A stretch of DNA of 64,000 bases. Origin: Epiperipatus broadwayi. Lineage: Eukaryota > Onychophora > Udeonychophora > Euonychophora > Peripatidae. The stretch is from assembly GCA_028023455.1 (NCBI GenBank), contig JAQFVV010012420.1:8013194-8077193 (forward strand), in the 5' to 3' direction. The notes under the pieces were generated by a model that made no database searches, had not been told where the DNA came from, and saw only the letters and a list, made by a program, of their open reading frames with translations. The stretch's first letter is position 1. Each line of letters starts with the position of its first letter. Made by a program: the position numbers and the translations under genes. This document shows, piece after piece, positions 23,080 through 35,459 of the stretch.

Positions 23080-23594
23080 TTAATTCTCAAGGGTTTGAAC
23101 TAAAAGAAAACAATTGGAATAAGAAGTCTAGCTAATTCAAATTTGCTTCTATTTTTTTTCGATGGATCTCATTTCATTTATTTTTTTCCATGCTCCTACA
23201 CTGTTAACCTAATCTTTCTAATTAATTCTTTTTATACTTTTCCAAACTCACATCTCAAAATCTAGTAATCTTTTTTCTTGTTTTTTCTTTTGTCTAAATC
23301 TCTGCTCAATAGGACTATATTTCCAAACAAATAATTAATAAATATTAATAACTACTTTTTGCCAGATTAAAATAATGTTGCACCAATGTTATTTTCACTC
23401 TTATACAAGTTCTAAAATTTCCTTTCCCAATATCACTTATGACCTTTAAGACCAATTTTTTCTCATTCTTAACTTTTTTTTTGCAAATTTTATCGTTCAT
23501 TTTTAATACTTATTAAACTCATTTTCATTAATTTGAGCACTGATCATTTATCAGAAAATTGTTGCATTAAACCTTTTATATATATATGTCAAAT

Positions 23595-23664
23595 GCATTG
23601 GCCGGGAAGTGAACCGGGCCAGCTGCTTGTAAGGCAGCTATGCTAACCACTAGGTCACCAATGC
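23595..23664 (-). tRNA. tRNA-Val(UAC)-like gene or tRNA-derived repeat
   Basis: On the minus strand a 7-bp perfect acceptor stem (GCATTGG with CCAATGC) encloses an A-box-like D arm (TGACCTAGTGG) and a perfect anticodon stem (GCTGC with GCAGC). The loop is CTTACAA, giving anticodon UAC, valine. The T arm is weaker: GGTTCACTTCC departs from the B-box consensus GGTTCGANTCC at two positions, and the T stem pairs over only about four bases. No T-run terminator follows directly on the minus strand. It may be a functional tRNA, a pseudogene, or the head of a SINE. Confidence 0.6.
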
Positions 23665-26600
23665 TTTTTAACACATTTAATATATCGAAACAAAATTAAA
23701 CAAATCAGAGATGGGCAACATCCTTTTTCCTTTCACAATTTGACCCAAAAAAAGAATTAATTGATTTGTTTGCAACAGTTCTAAGAAAGTGAAATCCCTT
23801 GATATTTCATAAAATGTACATATAGATTTGATATTTTATAAAGTATACATATAGATACTATATAAACAGTTATTAGTATTTGGAGTTGTTTTTTAGTTAT
23901 TTTGAAGAATTATGACATTATTGTTTGTAAATATCAAAGTATCAATTTAATAACAATAGAATTATGTTGTATATAGTGAACCCATGTTGAATACAGAATA
24001 AAATAAAAACAGCTCTTCACCTTAGTGCCATTCTTTTCTTTTTTTTTATCATATTGTATGAACTGTAGAGTTGAATGTTGAAATCAGAATAACTATTAAA
24101 ATTACTTGAATGGAACAAAAAAAATATGGTTATAATTAAAAATAAAATAAAAAATTATTTGAATAAATAATAAAACAGGTGAAAATTATTCTATATAGTA
24201 TTTTTTTTTATAATTTTCATTTTAAAAATATTTTTTTTATTTTCAATTGATTTTGATGTTCAAGGTAATCTAAGTTACTGCATAATTTTGATTTTCTGTT
24301 TTGTTATTTTTTGACAGATTTTGTAAAAGAATTATACATTATAGAGTTTGCTTAGCAATCCATCTAGCCACAATTTATATTGCACCAGTTAATTCTGGAT
24401 TGAAAACTTTAATATTAACATCATACCTTTGAAAAAATATTATTTTTTTGAATAATAAAAAAATTAAATTATTGAAATATTAATCACATTCTCATCAGGC
24501 TCAACTTTTATTTATCCATCGCAAGATAAATGACTCCAAGTTTATTTCAGTACTTCTATAATTTCATTTTTAATAAATCTTAAAATCTTCTGGGATCCAA
24601 TTTAAAGCTCTTATTCTTATTATAGCAACATATGCAGTCCAGCTGCATTTCAGTCATCTTTATTTTTTGTTTGTTCTCATTTATGTCTATTCAGCAAGTT
24701 CCATATTCTTTTATGCATTGTCCTAGCTTCTGATTCAATAAATGTCTAGCTTCTGATTCAATAAATGAGCACTTGTAGAACACATTTATTTAATTTTTTT
24801 TGTTCCAGGCACTTAATCTTTTTATTTTCAAGCAGCCATATTAAATATTTAAAAAAATTATGCTAAGCCACAAATTTTATCATAACTTTAAGTTTTATTA
24901 ATAAAAAAAATGACATAATAAATATTGTTTTAAAGATTAAATGCCAAAGAATGTAATTTAACTGAAAAAAATATAGTCATTGTATTCAAAGTAATAAAAA
25001 AAATAATAAAAATTAATATTTCTAATAATTGTTTTTATATTATCTCATAAATCCTAAATTATCATGTATACAACTTAAAATTATATTTTTGTTAATAGGT
25101 TAGTTGGATTCATCATAAAATTTCTAAAAAATTAGTGTATAATAACATCTAAAGTAATCCATCACTTGAAAACTTCATAGAATAAAGTCATTAGTACCTT
25201 TCAATTTTCTCAGTAGCCCTTCAAAATGTATTAAAAAGTACTACTAAAATAGTCATTATATATACAAAATAAAATAATAAAATAAAAAGTAAATGAAATA
25301 CTAAATTTATTATAGAGTTAAGCTTGAGACCTATAAGTTTGTAGTTTATATATATATCGCCAAAATTGTTACTTTTATGTACTTCAGTACAGTTTGTAAT
25401 TTATTAAAAAGTACTACTAAAATAATCACTATAAAATAAAAAGTAAATGAAATACTAAATTCATTATAGAATTAAGCTTGAGGTACATAAGTTTGTAGTT
25501 TATATATATACTGTCAATAGCATTTGTGTATTTTTTACTATTGTTAAAATGTAGACAAAAAAATTATAGAAAAATCTAAATCAGGTCATTATATTTCCAA
25601 AATATATTTATTTTTGTCTCATATCAATTAATTCAAATATACCATCCAGCTCACGTTATAGAAAAAAATGGCAGTAATCACGATTTTTTTTTTTTATGTT
25701 AGTTTCAATAGAAATTTTTTGTTTTTTTTAAAATCAAATATATATAAAAAAAAAGCAATAATTAAAATATATATAATAAAATAATAATTAAAAAAATATA
25801 GAAAAATAAAAATACTCACCATTAAGCCCCCATAACATTTTTTTCAAAATACAACGGAAAAAGTAAAACTTTTTACTGATGTATTTTTCACGCTGAACTC
25901 TTCTCCAATAACTCAAAAAAATAAGAGAAAGACAAAATAATTCAATCCACTTGATCACAAAAATTATCATAAAATTTTTATTTTTTATCATAGAAAAATA
26001 AAATTTACTTTTCTGGAAAGTAGAGAGAAAGATGAAAATGAAGGTGTAAAAAGTGCATGCGTAGCCTGCGTAGATTTCTGTTAGTCTTAACCTCAACCCG
26101 GATGTTTATAATTTGAAAATCATTGATCGCATCGTGCGGGTTTAAACACGAAGAGGTTAAGCATATTTTCTATTAATGTTATTTCTATCCAAAGCATTTC
26201 ACCCACATAAAAAAATTTGATTACCTTCAATCTCATCTTTTATTATTATTATAATAAAATTGTGCCAACACACGTGAGTGAGACATAATAGGTTATGATA
26301 ATGAGAAATATACTTTATCGAAAAACTTTAAACCTTTTTAATTTGTTAATTATCATTTATATAGTTTTACGTTATATGTGTGTTAGCACAATTTTAAAGC
26401 GTAAAGTAGAAATCTATGATTTGTTACTTATTATTATTATTGAAAACTCATTGAAAATAATTTTAATCTTTTTTATATTTATCTTTTGATTTTGCACTTT
26501 TACTTTGATGTAGTATTTTATATTTTCTGCAAGTCTGAAACATTATTTACTAAAAGCAGAATACAGCTGTAAAATCCAGATTGCTATAGATAGAATTAAT

Positions 26601-26930
26601 ATGCTACTTTTGCCAGTATAGCATCACCAAATAGTCTTATCACTACTGTTATACATTGATATTTTTATACAATTTGATGATATACTAAATCTGTATCATG
26701 ATATTATAGTGCTTTTAGTTGCAGCAGAAATGCTTATATAGATGATACTTTTTTTTATATTTTATCAACAAAAAATTATATTGTCTCTTATAGGGACATT
26801 TTGTGTTTTTTTTTTTAATTTGCTTTTTTAAAATTATTTTTAATGATTTGATCATTTTCTGCAGCTTTTTTTATTTTTATAAATGTAATTACTTCTATCA
26901 CTTAAATATGTGGATTCTGTAGTGCTTCAA
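23665..26930. other. A+T-rich region with minor direct repeats
   Basis: Homopolymer-rich DNA. It holds a short tandem duplication of 'ctagcttctgattcaataaa' at about 24723-24770 and a longer pair at 25229-25515. Around 26040-26155 the texture changes: 'cttaacctc' and 'gaggttaag' form a spaced inverted repeat. A minus-strand frame (26096 to 25820) ends at a GTGAGT donor-like site but encodes a Phe/Ile/Lys-rich, hydrophobic peptide that I regard as unproven. Confidence 0.4.
25229..25515 (+). repeat. Direct duplication of a ~110-140-bp segment
   Basis: Both copies (about 25229-25360 and 25403-25515) contain 'ttaaaaagtactactaaaat', 'aaagtaaatgaaatactaaa', 'ttaagcttgag' and 'ataagtttgtagtttatata'. 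The first copy carries extra A+T bases in its middle. Confidence 0.85.
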
Positions 26931-27840
26931 TTTCATATTGTTGGAATAATGTGGTTTTTTTTTTAATTTTAATACCATATAATTTTTTTTATAGAATTCT
27001 TTCAAGTAATTCACTGTGGCATTCTTTTTTACAGTAATTATATTTTATTTCTGAAACAATTGTTTTTGCAGCATCTTTCCTTACTATTTCACAGTTATTT
27101 ATATATATTTATAGCATAATTAACTTTTTCATAGCATTTTATAAGTCTACATATTATTAATGAGTTGATTATTAATTATTTCATGTTCATTTTTTTTTGA
27201 TAAACATTACCTAGACTCAAAAGTAAATTTTTTTTGTGGAATTGCTTTTGCAGTTTATATTTTAATCTTATCTTTTTAGTGGTCTTAATTCTCTACCTAG
27301 GCCATCTTCCAAGTCTTAACATTTTAAGATGATTTGTAAGGTCTTGCTAAAATTTGTCTTTAGAGTTTTGCATAACACTTATTTTGCATTTCATTAATCA
27401 TTGATCACTTCTTATGTTGAATTAGTTTGTTTTATTATCATATTGAAATAAATATATTGTTATTTTTTTCTTTTTAGATATATCAAAACTTTCACTTCAT
27501 CATATTTGCTTCAAATTTATGAGTAATAAAATACATTCTGTTAAAAATAGAATTCTTTTTTGTTACATTATTGGGTGTCCATATTCTTCTTCAAAGTTTT
27601 TTCAAAAAGTAATTTATAGTGTAGTTTTGTTTCAATCAGTTTATCAAGTCACTATTTTTCTCATTCCTGCTCTTGTATATTTTCTACTTATAATATTGAA
27701 ATCTTCAATGATATATTTTTAAATAGTGTTTGTGAGAATTTTTTGGTATGAACTGAAATTATTTAATGTAATAGCATCCAGTAAGTTGCTGTCTGATATA
27801 TCATTAGTCTTTACAGTATTTTTTTTTGTCTTTTAACTTA
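26930..27840 (-). pseudogene. Heavily decayed LINE relic (family Y)
   Basis: Nucleotide and peptide echoes of the better copy at 55147-57240 appear in the same orientation. Near 27060-27150 'ttactatttcacagtta' parallels 'ttgctagttcacagttatac' at 56690. Near 27390-27430 'tgatcacttcttatgttgaa' parallels 'tgatcacttcctgtgttaaa' at 57100. No reading frame survives. The extent is approximate. Confidence 0.45.
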
Positions 27841-28859
27841 TAACCAGATGAACTTGGCCTTTTTAATGGATTCCTTAAACAAATTTTTTAAAAATTTAAT
27901 GTAAATTAAACAAAACATTTTAATATTATAGAAATAAATTTTCAAATTTTAATAAAGCTAAATTAAAATTTACATTTTTAAAGATACCTGTTATATTTGG
28001 CAACATTAAAGCACAAATATATATTTACTGGAGCACCCTCTAAATAAAAAATATTTTTTTTTTTAGTTTTAGTTATCCTTTAGTAATGACTGAATACAAA
28101 AATGCAGTTGTTTTGCAATAGTTTTTTATTGAATATATTTGTAATATTTTTTTTTTTAATTGGTTTCTTTGACAAATTTTTTTTTTTAAGATTTAATGTA
28201 AATATATATATATTTTTTAATTAAACATTGCTAAGTATGTCATTCATCTGAATTACATCAAAGCACAGAGCACCTTACTGCTGAATTACGAATCAGCGTT
28301 TGTGACTTTCGGTAGCTGATTAGAAACCTTTACCATGAAATGTATACAACTTCTCTAGTTAAAAGCAGTCCTAGTGATTTTTGCCCATTTATTATTTAAT
28401 GACGGAATTACTTCTTTCGCATAAACATAATGGTTGTAGAATTCACATGTGACATCGGACATACATTCATCAATCAGACAATAGAGAAAATACAGATTTT
28501 ATATATAAGAAAAATTCCACTACATTTTTTATTATTTATGCCTTCCACATTTCAAAATCATTTATTTCTTCTTTTATTCCAACTTTCAAAATCTGATAAT
28601 CTCCCAATTAACTTGAGATAATGAAAGTGACCACCAGTTATAGATGGCTAAATATTTCTTTGAATGGTATCTTAATTCCTTTTATCTTGGTTGATAACTG
28701 TATAGTCTTTGAGGTCCATAAAATATTTTTTTTTATCTATCACATATAAATAGTAAATATTTACACACATGCTCATAAGCATACTCATTCACTTTTCACT
28801 GTTATCCTAGTCAGGAACACTCAGAAAAGAAAACCATGTATTTTTATGCTCATAACTGT

Positions 28860-29632
28860 TATTAAAACAGGCAAAACTCTCTTTACACTAGTGCCATTCA
28901 GTGCAAGCCAGATTAGTCAATGGATGCCAGAAAGCTTATGCATAAAATCCCTATCTAGTGCCTACTCATCCAATATCCCCAGACTAGTCTCTGGCTTGTG
29001 GCCTTCGTCAGTGAGGAGCTTTGGATCTGAGAGCACTGCATGTAGATTTTAGAATCTAATGCAACTCTCCAACAGCCACCTTTTATCTCCATTTAACTAC
29101 AAAACTATGAGTCTTAAACTGAAAACACTGTAATATTTTCAATCCAAGCTCATTAGCTTATATAGTCATATAGATCTGAACTCAATTCAGTACCCATACG
29201 TTTTGGTGTCTTTGGTTCTTTAATAACCATAGCCACCACTATCCTATTAGTTATTAAACTATCCTATGGTTATTAAACAACCAAAGACACTAGAATATAT
29301 GGGTACTGAACTGAGTTCAGATCTATATGACTAGATAAGCTAATGAGCTTGGTTTGAAAATATTGTGTTTTCAATTTCATTCTCATAGTTTTGTAGTTAA
29401 ATAAAATAAAAGGTGGCTGTTGGAGGGTTGCATTAGATCCTAAGATCTAGATGCAGTGCTCTCAGATCCAAAGCTCATTACTGACAAAGGCAACAAGCCA
29501 GAAACTAGTCTGGAGATATTGGATGAGTAGGCACTAGATAGGGATTTTATGCACAAGCCTTCTGGCATCCATTGATTACTTTGGCTTGCACTGAGTGGCA
29601 CTAATGGAGAGTTTTGCCTGATTTTCATTTTT
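28860..29632. repeat. Large palindromic foldback element, family F2
   Basis: A nearly complete inverted repeat with arms of about 380 bp and a centre near 29265. 'aggcaaaactct' at the left end answers 'gagttttgcct' at the right; 'ccaatatccccagactagt' answers 'actagtctggagatattgg'; 'ctgaactcaattcagtaccc' answers the region near 29307. Each arm has a short matching open frame on opposite strands (28846-29052 plus; 29440-29628 minus) that includes IKSLSSAYSSN and GSEST. The matching frames follow from arm identity and are not evidence of a protein. Confidence 0.9.
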
Positions 29633-30279
29633 ATAATCCCAGATACAAGTGAAAGCTAAAGAAACATGCAGTATGCTGAGCAATCTAAATTATTTATGCT
29701 TGTTTATCATGTGGTAATAACAAAAATTTAATGAGTGAAAATTAGGGATTAATTTTGTTTATTTTTTTAAATATTTTTAGTGAAGAATTTAAAGTTAAAC
29801 ATTATCTCTAATTAGAAATATGATACAAATCAAAAATTAGGTATTTCTATGATTTTTCATTTGATCAATGGCAAATGTGTAACTATAGTAGCTTTATTAT
29901 GATCATTTTGTTATGAAATTCAAGTGCTAAATGTTTTATCAATATTTAAAATTATTATGAATTCAAATATAAATATAAATATAAAAAATTAAAATAATTT
30001 TAAAAAATATTATAGTTGATGTATACAATCAAGTAAAATATATTCATAGTCTATTTCAATGTTTTTTTAATGTTAACTGTTAATAAACATTAATTTACAA
30101 TATTATTTTTAATTGTGGAATATAAAAATTAATAAAGTTAGCTGTATGCCATGTATAAAGTTTGTATACTGTGTTGATAGGTAATGGTGCACTATAAAAA
30201 CATGTTCAAAAATTCACCTTCAGTTAAAATTGCTGAAAGGAGAGGTTAAAAGTAACAACTATGTGATATAATGAATAAT

Positions 30280-31230
30280 ATTTCCATAGTGTAATTTTTA
30301 TTACACCACTGTCACATAAGATAGGAACTGGTTCCTATCTGTTTTTAACACCTTTTGGAGGGATGTAATCATAAATACTTGACCAAAGATGTGAAAAAGA
30401 TGTATGATTCCAGGATGCACATTTCATACAGAACCAGCCTTCATCAGTTGGCCCAGATCACAATCTCACACATCTTTGTCATTGTTTAGTATATATAGGT
30501 AGCCAATTACTACGATTTAATTGATGTGTCAAACTTGCTTCCACAACTTTGAGACAAACCACTTGATGGAAATATATTAATAAATTTTTATTAGTCATTT
30601 ATTAGATTGGAGATTATCCACCTAATAATATTTTGCATGAGAGTGGTGTAGTGAAAATTACACTACAGAAATATTCGTTAAATGAATAATCTTTAGTCTA
30701 ATGAATGACTAATAAAAATTATTAATATACTTTCATCAAGTGATTTGTGTCAAAATTGTGAGGACAGTAAGTTTGACACATCAATTAAACTGTAATAATT
30801 GGCTATTTATATATACTGAACAATGATAAAGGTATGTATGAGAGATTGTGATCTGGGCTAACTGATGAAACTGTAATAATTGGCTATTTATATATACTGA
30901 ACAATGATAAAGGTATGATCTGGGCTAACTGATGAGTACTGATTGAGGATGAAATTTGCATTTTGCGGATCATGCATCTTTCCACATGTCTTTCGCCATA
31001 TGTTTGTGATAAAAAACACACAATTACTTCTCTATAATATTTCAACCATCAGACTGGTTTTCATTAGAAAGCACAGCATATGTTTATGATTACACTTCTC
31101 CACAATGTATTAAAAGCGGATAGAAACCAGTCACTAATTTGCATGAGAGTGGTGTAGTGAAAATTACACTTACAGAAATATTATTCATTAAGTGGGTAAT
31201 TTCTAATCTAATGAATATCTTGTAAAAATT
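30280..31230. repeat. Large foldback element, family F1, with nested duplication
   Basis: The outer arms match the small F1 copy at 20218-20469: 'gtgtaatttttattacacca' on the left and 'gtgtagtgaaaattacact' on the right. The inner part is also self-complementary around about 30650: 'ttggcccagatcacaatct' at 30460 against 'agattgtgatctgggctaa' at 30845. An 'aactgtaataattggctatt' unit is tandemly duplicated at 30788-30870 and 30871-30935. The inner module 'aactgatgagtactg' is shared with family F3. Confidence 0.85.
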
Positions 31231-32076
31231 ATTGATATACATAATATGTGAATCTTCAATGTTTAGAAGTCATTCATTAACTTTGCCCATAAGAAAAGAT
31301 AAAGAAATGAGAATGACACTCTTAGATAAGTATATAAAATGTCTTGATTATTCGGTATTCAGGAATTGAAAGATCACCAATTCTCTTCCCATGCTAGTAC
31401 TGTCATGTTAGGTAAACAACATTTAAATGTTCTCATTCAAAATAATATATGAAATAAATAAAATCAATGAAATAAAAATAATTAATGTGCATGGATTTAC
31501 TTTATAGTTTATATTTACATGTATCTGTTGTTTTAAAGAGCACATATTTTTTTTAGATAGAAGAAGAGATGAAAGTAATACCTCTTGAAATTATTAATAT
31601 TAATGTGTATTATTAACAACTGAATATACTGTATTTGGAAAAGTGAAGATAAAGTTTGAATTTTTTTAAAACTATTTAATAACTAATCTAGCTAACAGAA
31701 ATAATCCAATACATAATTACAAACTAACATAAATGCAGAAGTATTTATTCACCCTATTTCTTTTTAATTTGCTTGATTTTAACTAATTAGTAATAGTACA
31801 TGTATAAAACATATATATATATAAGCAATTTTAAATAGTGTTTATGAAAAGATTATAATTAAAATTTTAATGGATGATGTTTGTGCAGGATTTTTTTTAT
31901 CACTGTATATTTCTTTTTAGAAAGTTTTGTTTTCAAATGAAAATATTAATGATTTTTAATTTCTTATACATAATATGTCAAATGAGAGGGGTGGTGGGCT
32001 AGATTGATAACTTGATTGAAATGTTAGTATTTTGGAAATTATAAAATTAATGATGAAAGATATACATTATGTCAGT

Positions 32077-33787
32077 AAATGTAGGGGATCTGAACTCAGA
32101 TTTTTTAACAACCTGCTACTATCCACACTATCTCATACAACTGATACATATGACCACATACATGCAGAAAAGATAAATAATCACCAATATGCGTATTTTA
32201 TGCTAAACCAGCACTCATCGGTTGGTCCAGATTGTCATCTCCTGCACATATATATAATCAGTGCTCAGTTTATATTAAGATAGCAAATCTTCACACTTTA
32301 ATGGATAGGCATCAAACTACTCCAACCTTTAACTTTTCAGCCATTCATATCATTGAAAATCTGATGATGGAAAAGTTCAAATCCCAGCTGATGCCAATAT
32401 TATTGCCATGCTCATGTTGACCCAAAGTCACTCTGACTCCTCATGTATAGAATCATATCCATTTAAATACATAGAAGAGGGATGGGCAGGATACAAGCTT
32501 CATATGTAAATATTTGAAAACCAGACACGCTTTACATACCTGGAGCTTAATTGTAAATATAGGGGATCTAAACTCCAACTTTCAAGCACCCTATCCACAC
32601 TATCTCATACAACTGATGCATATGACCACACACATGTAGAAAAGATAAATAATCACCAATATATGTATTTCATGTTAAACCAGCACTCATTAATTGGTCC
32701 AGATTATCATCTCCCACACATATATATAATCAGTGTTCAGTTTATATTAAAATAGCAAATCTTCACACTTTAATGGACAGTCTTCAAACTACTCCAACTT
32801 TTCAGCCATCCATATTATTGAAAATCTGATGATGCTTGAAAGTCTGAGTTCAGATTGCCTATATTTACAGTTAAGCTCATGTTTGTGAAGAGTGCCTGGT
32901 TTTCAAATATGAAGCTTGTATCCTGCCCATCCCTCTTCTATGTATTTAAATGGATAAGGTCCTATACATGAGGGGTCAAGGTAATTTTGGGTCAACATGG
33001 GCATGGCAATAATATTGACATCAGCCTGGATTTGGGATTTTCCATCATCAGATTTTCAATGATATGGGTGATTGAAAAGTTGGATGTTGGAGTAGTTTGA
33101 AGCCTGTCCATTAAAGTATGAAGATTTGCTATCTTAATATAAACTGAGCACTGATTATATACATGTGTGGGAAATGATAATCTAGACCAGGGATCCCCAA
33201 CCTTTTTGCACTTAAGAGCACATTCTATAATACCGGCCAGGTGGCGGGTACCATTTATTTTTTCAATCAGATGGCGAGCACCATTTATTTTTTCAATGTA
33301 AATTTATAGTTGGATATTGTTAATAATACACATAATATACAAAAAAATATTTATTTCAAAAATAAAATTTTAACATATAATTAACGTTTATATTTTTACG
33401 CTGTAAAAGTATAGTATGCCCTACAATTTGATTACAATATAATACAATAATTTATAAGAAATTTTAAAAATTAAATTTATTTGTATCAGATAAATAATTT
33501 TTTATCATGTTTTCAGATAGCGGCGGGCACACATAAAATGGTCTGCGGGCGCCAAGGTGCTCGCGGGCCTAGGATTGGGGACCCCTGATCTAGACCAACT
33601 GATGAGTGCTGGTTTAGCATGAAATACGTACATTGGTGATTATTTATCTTTTCTACACGTGTGGTCATATGTATCATTGTAGGAGATAGTGTGGATAGTT
33701 GAAGTGTGCTTGAAAGTCTGAGTTCAGATCCCCCTATATTTACAATTAAGCTCCAGATTTGTGAAGAGTGCCTGGTTATCAAATATT
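32077..33787. repeat. Foldback element, family F3, flanked by a 14-bp direct repeat
   Basis: Two plus-oriented copies of a module (about 32077-32430 and 32545-32840) face one long minus-oriented copy (32845-33787). Landmarks are 'gatagtgtggatag' against 'ctatccacactatc', 'accagcactcat' against 'atgagtgctggt', and 'agcttcatatg' against 'catatgaagct' with surrounding matches. The block is bounded by 'tacattatgtcagt' at 32063-32076 and again at 33788-33801. The left side is shorter than the right by about 45 bases. A hAT miniature element interrupts the right arm. Confidence 0.85.
33188..33587. mobile_element. hAT-type miniature inverted-repeat element (400 bp)
   Basis: It starts CAGGGATCCCCAACC and ends with the inverse of CAGGGGTCCCCAATCC. 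The 8-bp flanks are identical: 'atctagac' at 33180-33187 and 33588-33595. Terminal repeats of this form and an 8-bp target duplication are diagnostic of the hAT superfamily. The inside is non-coding with a 30-bp near-tandem repeat ('accatttattttttcaat' twice, 33249-33300) and a G+C-rich right end. It depends on a transposase encoded elsewhere. Confidence 0.9.
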
Positions 33788-33801
33788 TACATTATGTCAG
33801 T

Positions 33802-35459
33802 GTAAATTCAAACTCAGCATGCTTATTTGAATCAGTACTAAATAATGGCAACTTCATCTTCATTTTTGCCAACAAAATAAATATTCAGAAAGACTAGTGA
33901 CATTAAGTTGCATAGAATCATTTCCATATTTGAATAGCACTGATAGAATAACACTTGGTTTTTATACCTATGCCCATTCCTTCTTTTTTGATGCTTATTG
34001 TATGACCTGAGCAATTAATCTTTCAAATAATTTTATATTTTGACTGACTGCTCTTCAAGGCAGGAAATATCACTTGTTTTTTTTTTTTGCTATTCAAATT
34101 AATATCTTAGTTCAGACTACCTTGATTGGATAAAGATTTGAGATATCTCATTTATCACCTAATTTACAATCATCTTTGATTTTGTGGAAATAATAAGTGT
34201 ATCAAATAGAGAGATTATTACCTATTTAAATTTCTCTAATTGTTTATGACTAGCAACATTTGATATATATTATTGAATTTTGCACCATAGTTCATATTTA
34301 AATGCTTGTAAATAAATCTGTAATTGAAATAAAATTTATCAAAAACATTTTCTAATAATATAATCAAGTAATGTAATAAATAAAAATTCTGCACAAAAAG
34401 AATTGTAATAAATTTATTATTTCTGCAACTATATATAATAATTGTAAAGATAATTAAATCAATAAATTTTAATTCTTCCAAAAGAAACTAAAATACCATC
34501 CATCTCTTTTTATAAGCATTATGTCCAAGAAAAAATTACACATATATGAAGTGTGTGAATATTGTATTTTGGAATATTATTAGTAAGAAAACTAATTATT
34601 TTCATTATGTTATTGAAATAGATATATTTAAATTGTAATAATTAAAAAAAAAAGAAAAAGATTTTTACTGCTACCTAGAGTACATTAGAATAATCAGGTA
34701 TCAGATGCATTTATAATTCCTATTCTTAGCCTTTGAACCCCTATTCTTTGACCAGTTTTTAGATTTTGTCTTTATTAATGAGACTTGGAATTCAAAGTTG
34801 GAAGAATGAGGCTACAAATAGTAAGTAAAGATAGGAATTTTATACATATATAATAATAACAGATTATACTAGGTGGCAATAAAATGAATTGTTTTTGACT
34901 TTTTGCTTAAATTGAAGGTTTGTTATTGGTTTTTTTTTTAAATAATGAAACAAACTTGTTAATTAAGAAAATAGTAATCTTTTCTTTGTGTATTATTGTG
35001 CATTCTTTACTATAGCATTTATTTATTATATAAAATCAGTGTATAACTATTCTCTTGAATAAAGTAATGTATGTAATTTTGGTAATTATGGTAATAGTTA
35101 ACACTGTTAATTTCATTTAGTCAAAAATAACATAAATATTTCAGATTTTTCTAATACTAAGGACTATTTGTGGAATATAACATACTTGGTAGTCTCAAAA
35201 TCATAGCATAAAGAATAGTAATACTTAAGAGCAAATCTTAAAACAATTATTAAGCATTTACTTAATTTTTTTTATATATTTTATGTAGGTAGTACATTTA
35301 AATACAATGATCCTATCAATCTTTTGTGTACATGCTTTATTTTTATAAACCAGTCTCCAGATCATAGATTATGATATCTATATTTCTTTTTCTAGATATA
35401 ACTTGCAGTGAATGAATATCTTTTTTCACTATCTCTATGTCGCTAATTATGTGTTTAGT
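33802..35459. other. A+T-rich region without recognised genes
   Basis: Low-complexity DNA with T and A runs. Short open frames are Ile/Asn/Lys/Phe-rich, as expected by chance from this composition. Nothing here has a repeat partner in the window that I could see. Confidence 0.4.

Noticed and set aside
25788-26096. Minus-strand frame of 102 codons as a membrane protein gene
   Set aside because: Hydrophobic Phe/Ile/Lys-rich composition is what A+T-rich DNA gives by chance, and the single donor-like site is not sufficient.
28846-29628. Similar 62-68-codon frames on opposite strands as a protein family
   Set aside because: They are the two arms of one palindrome, so their similarity follows from the inverted repeat.
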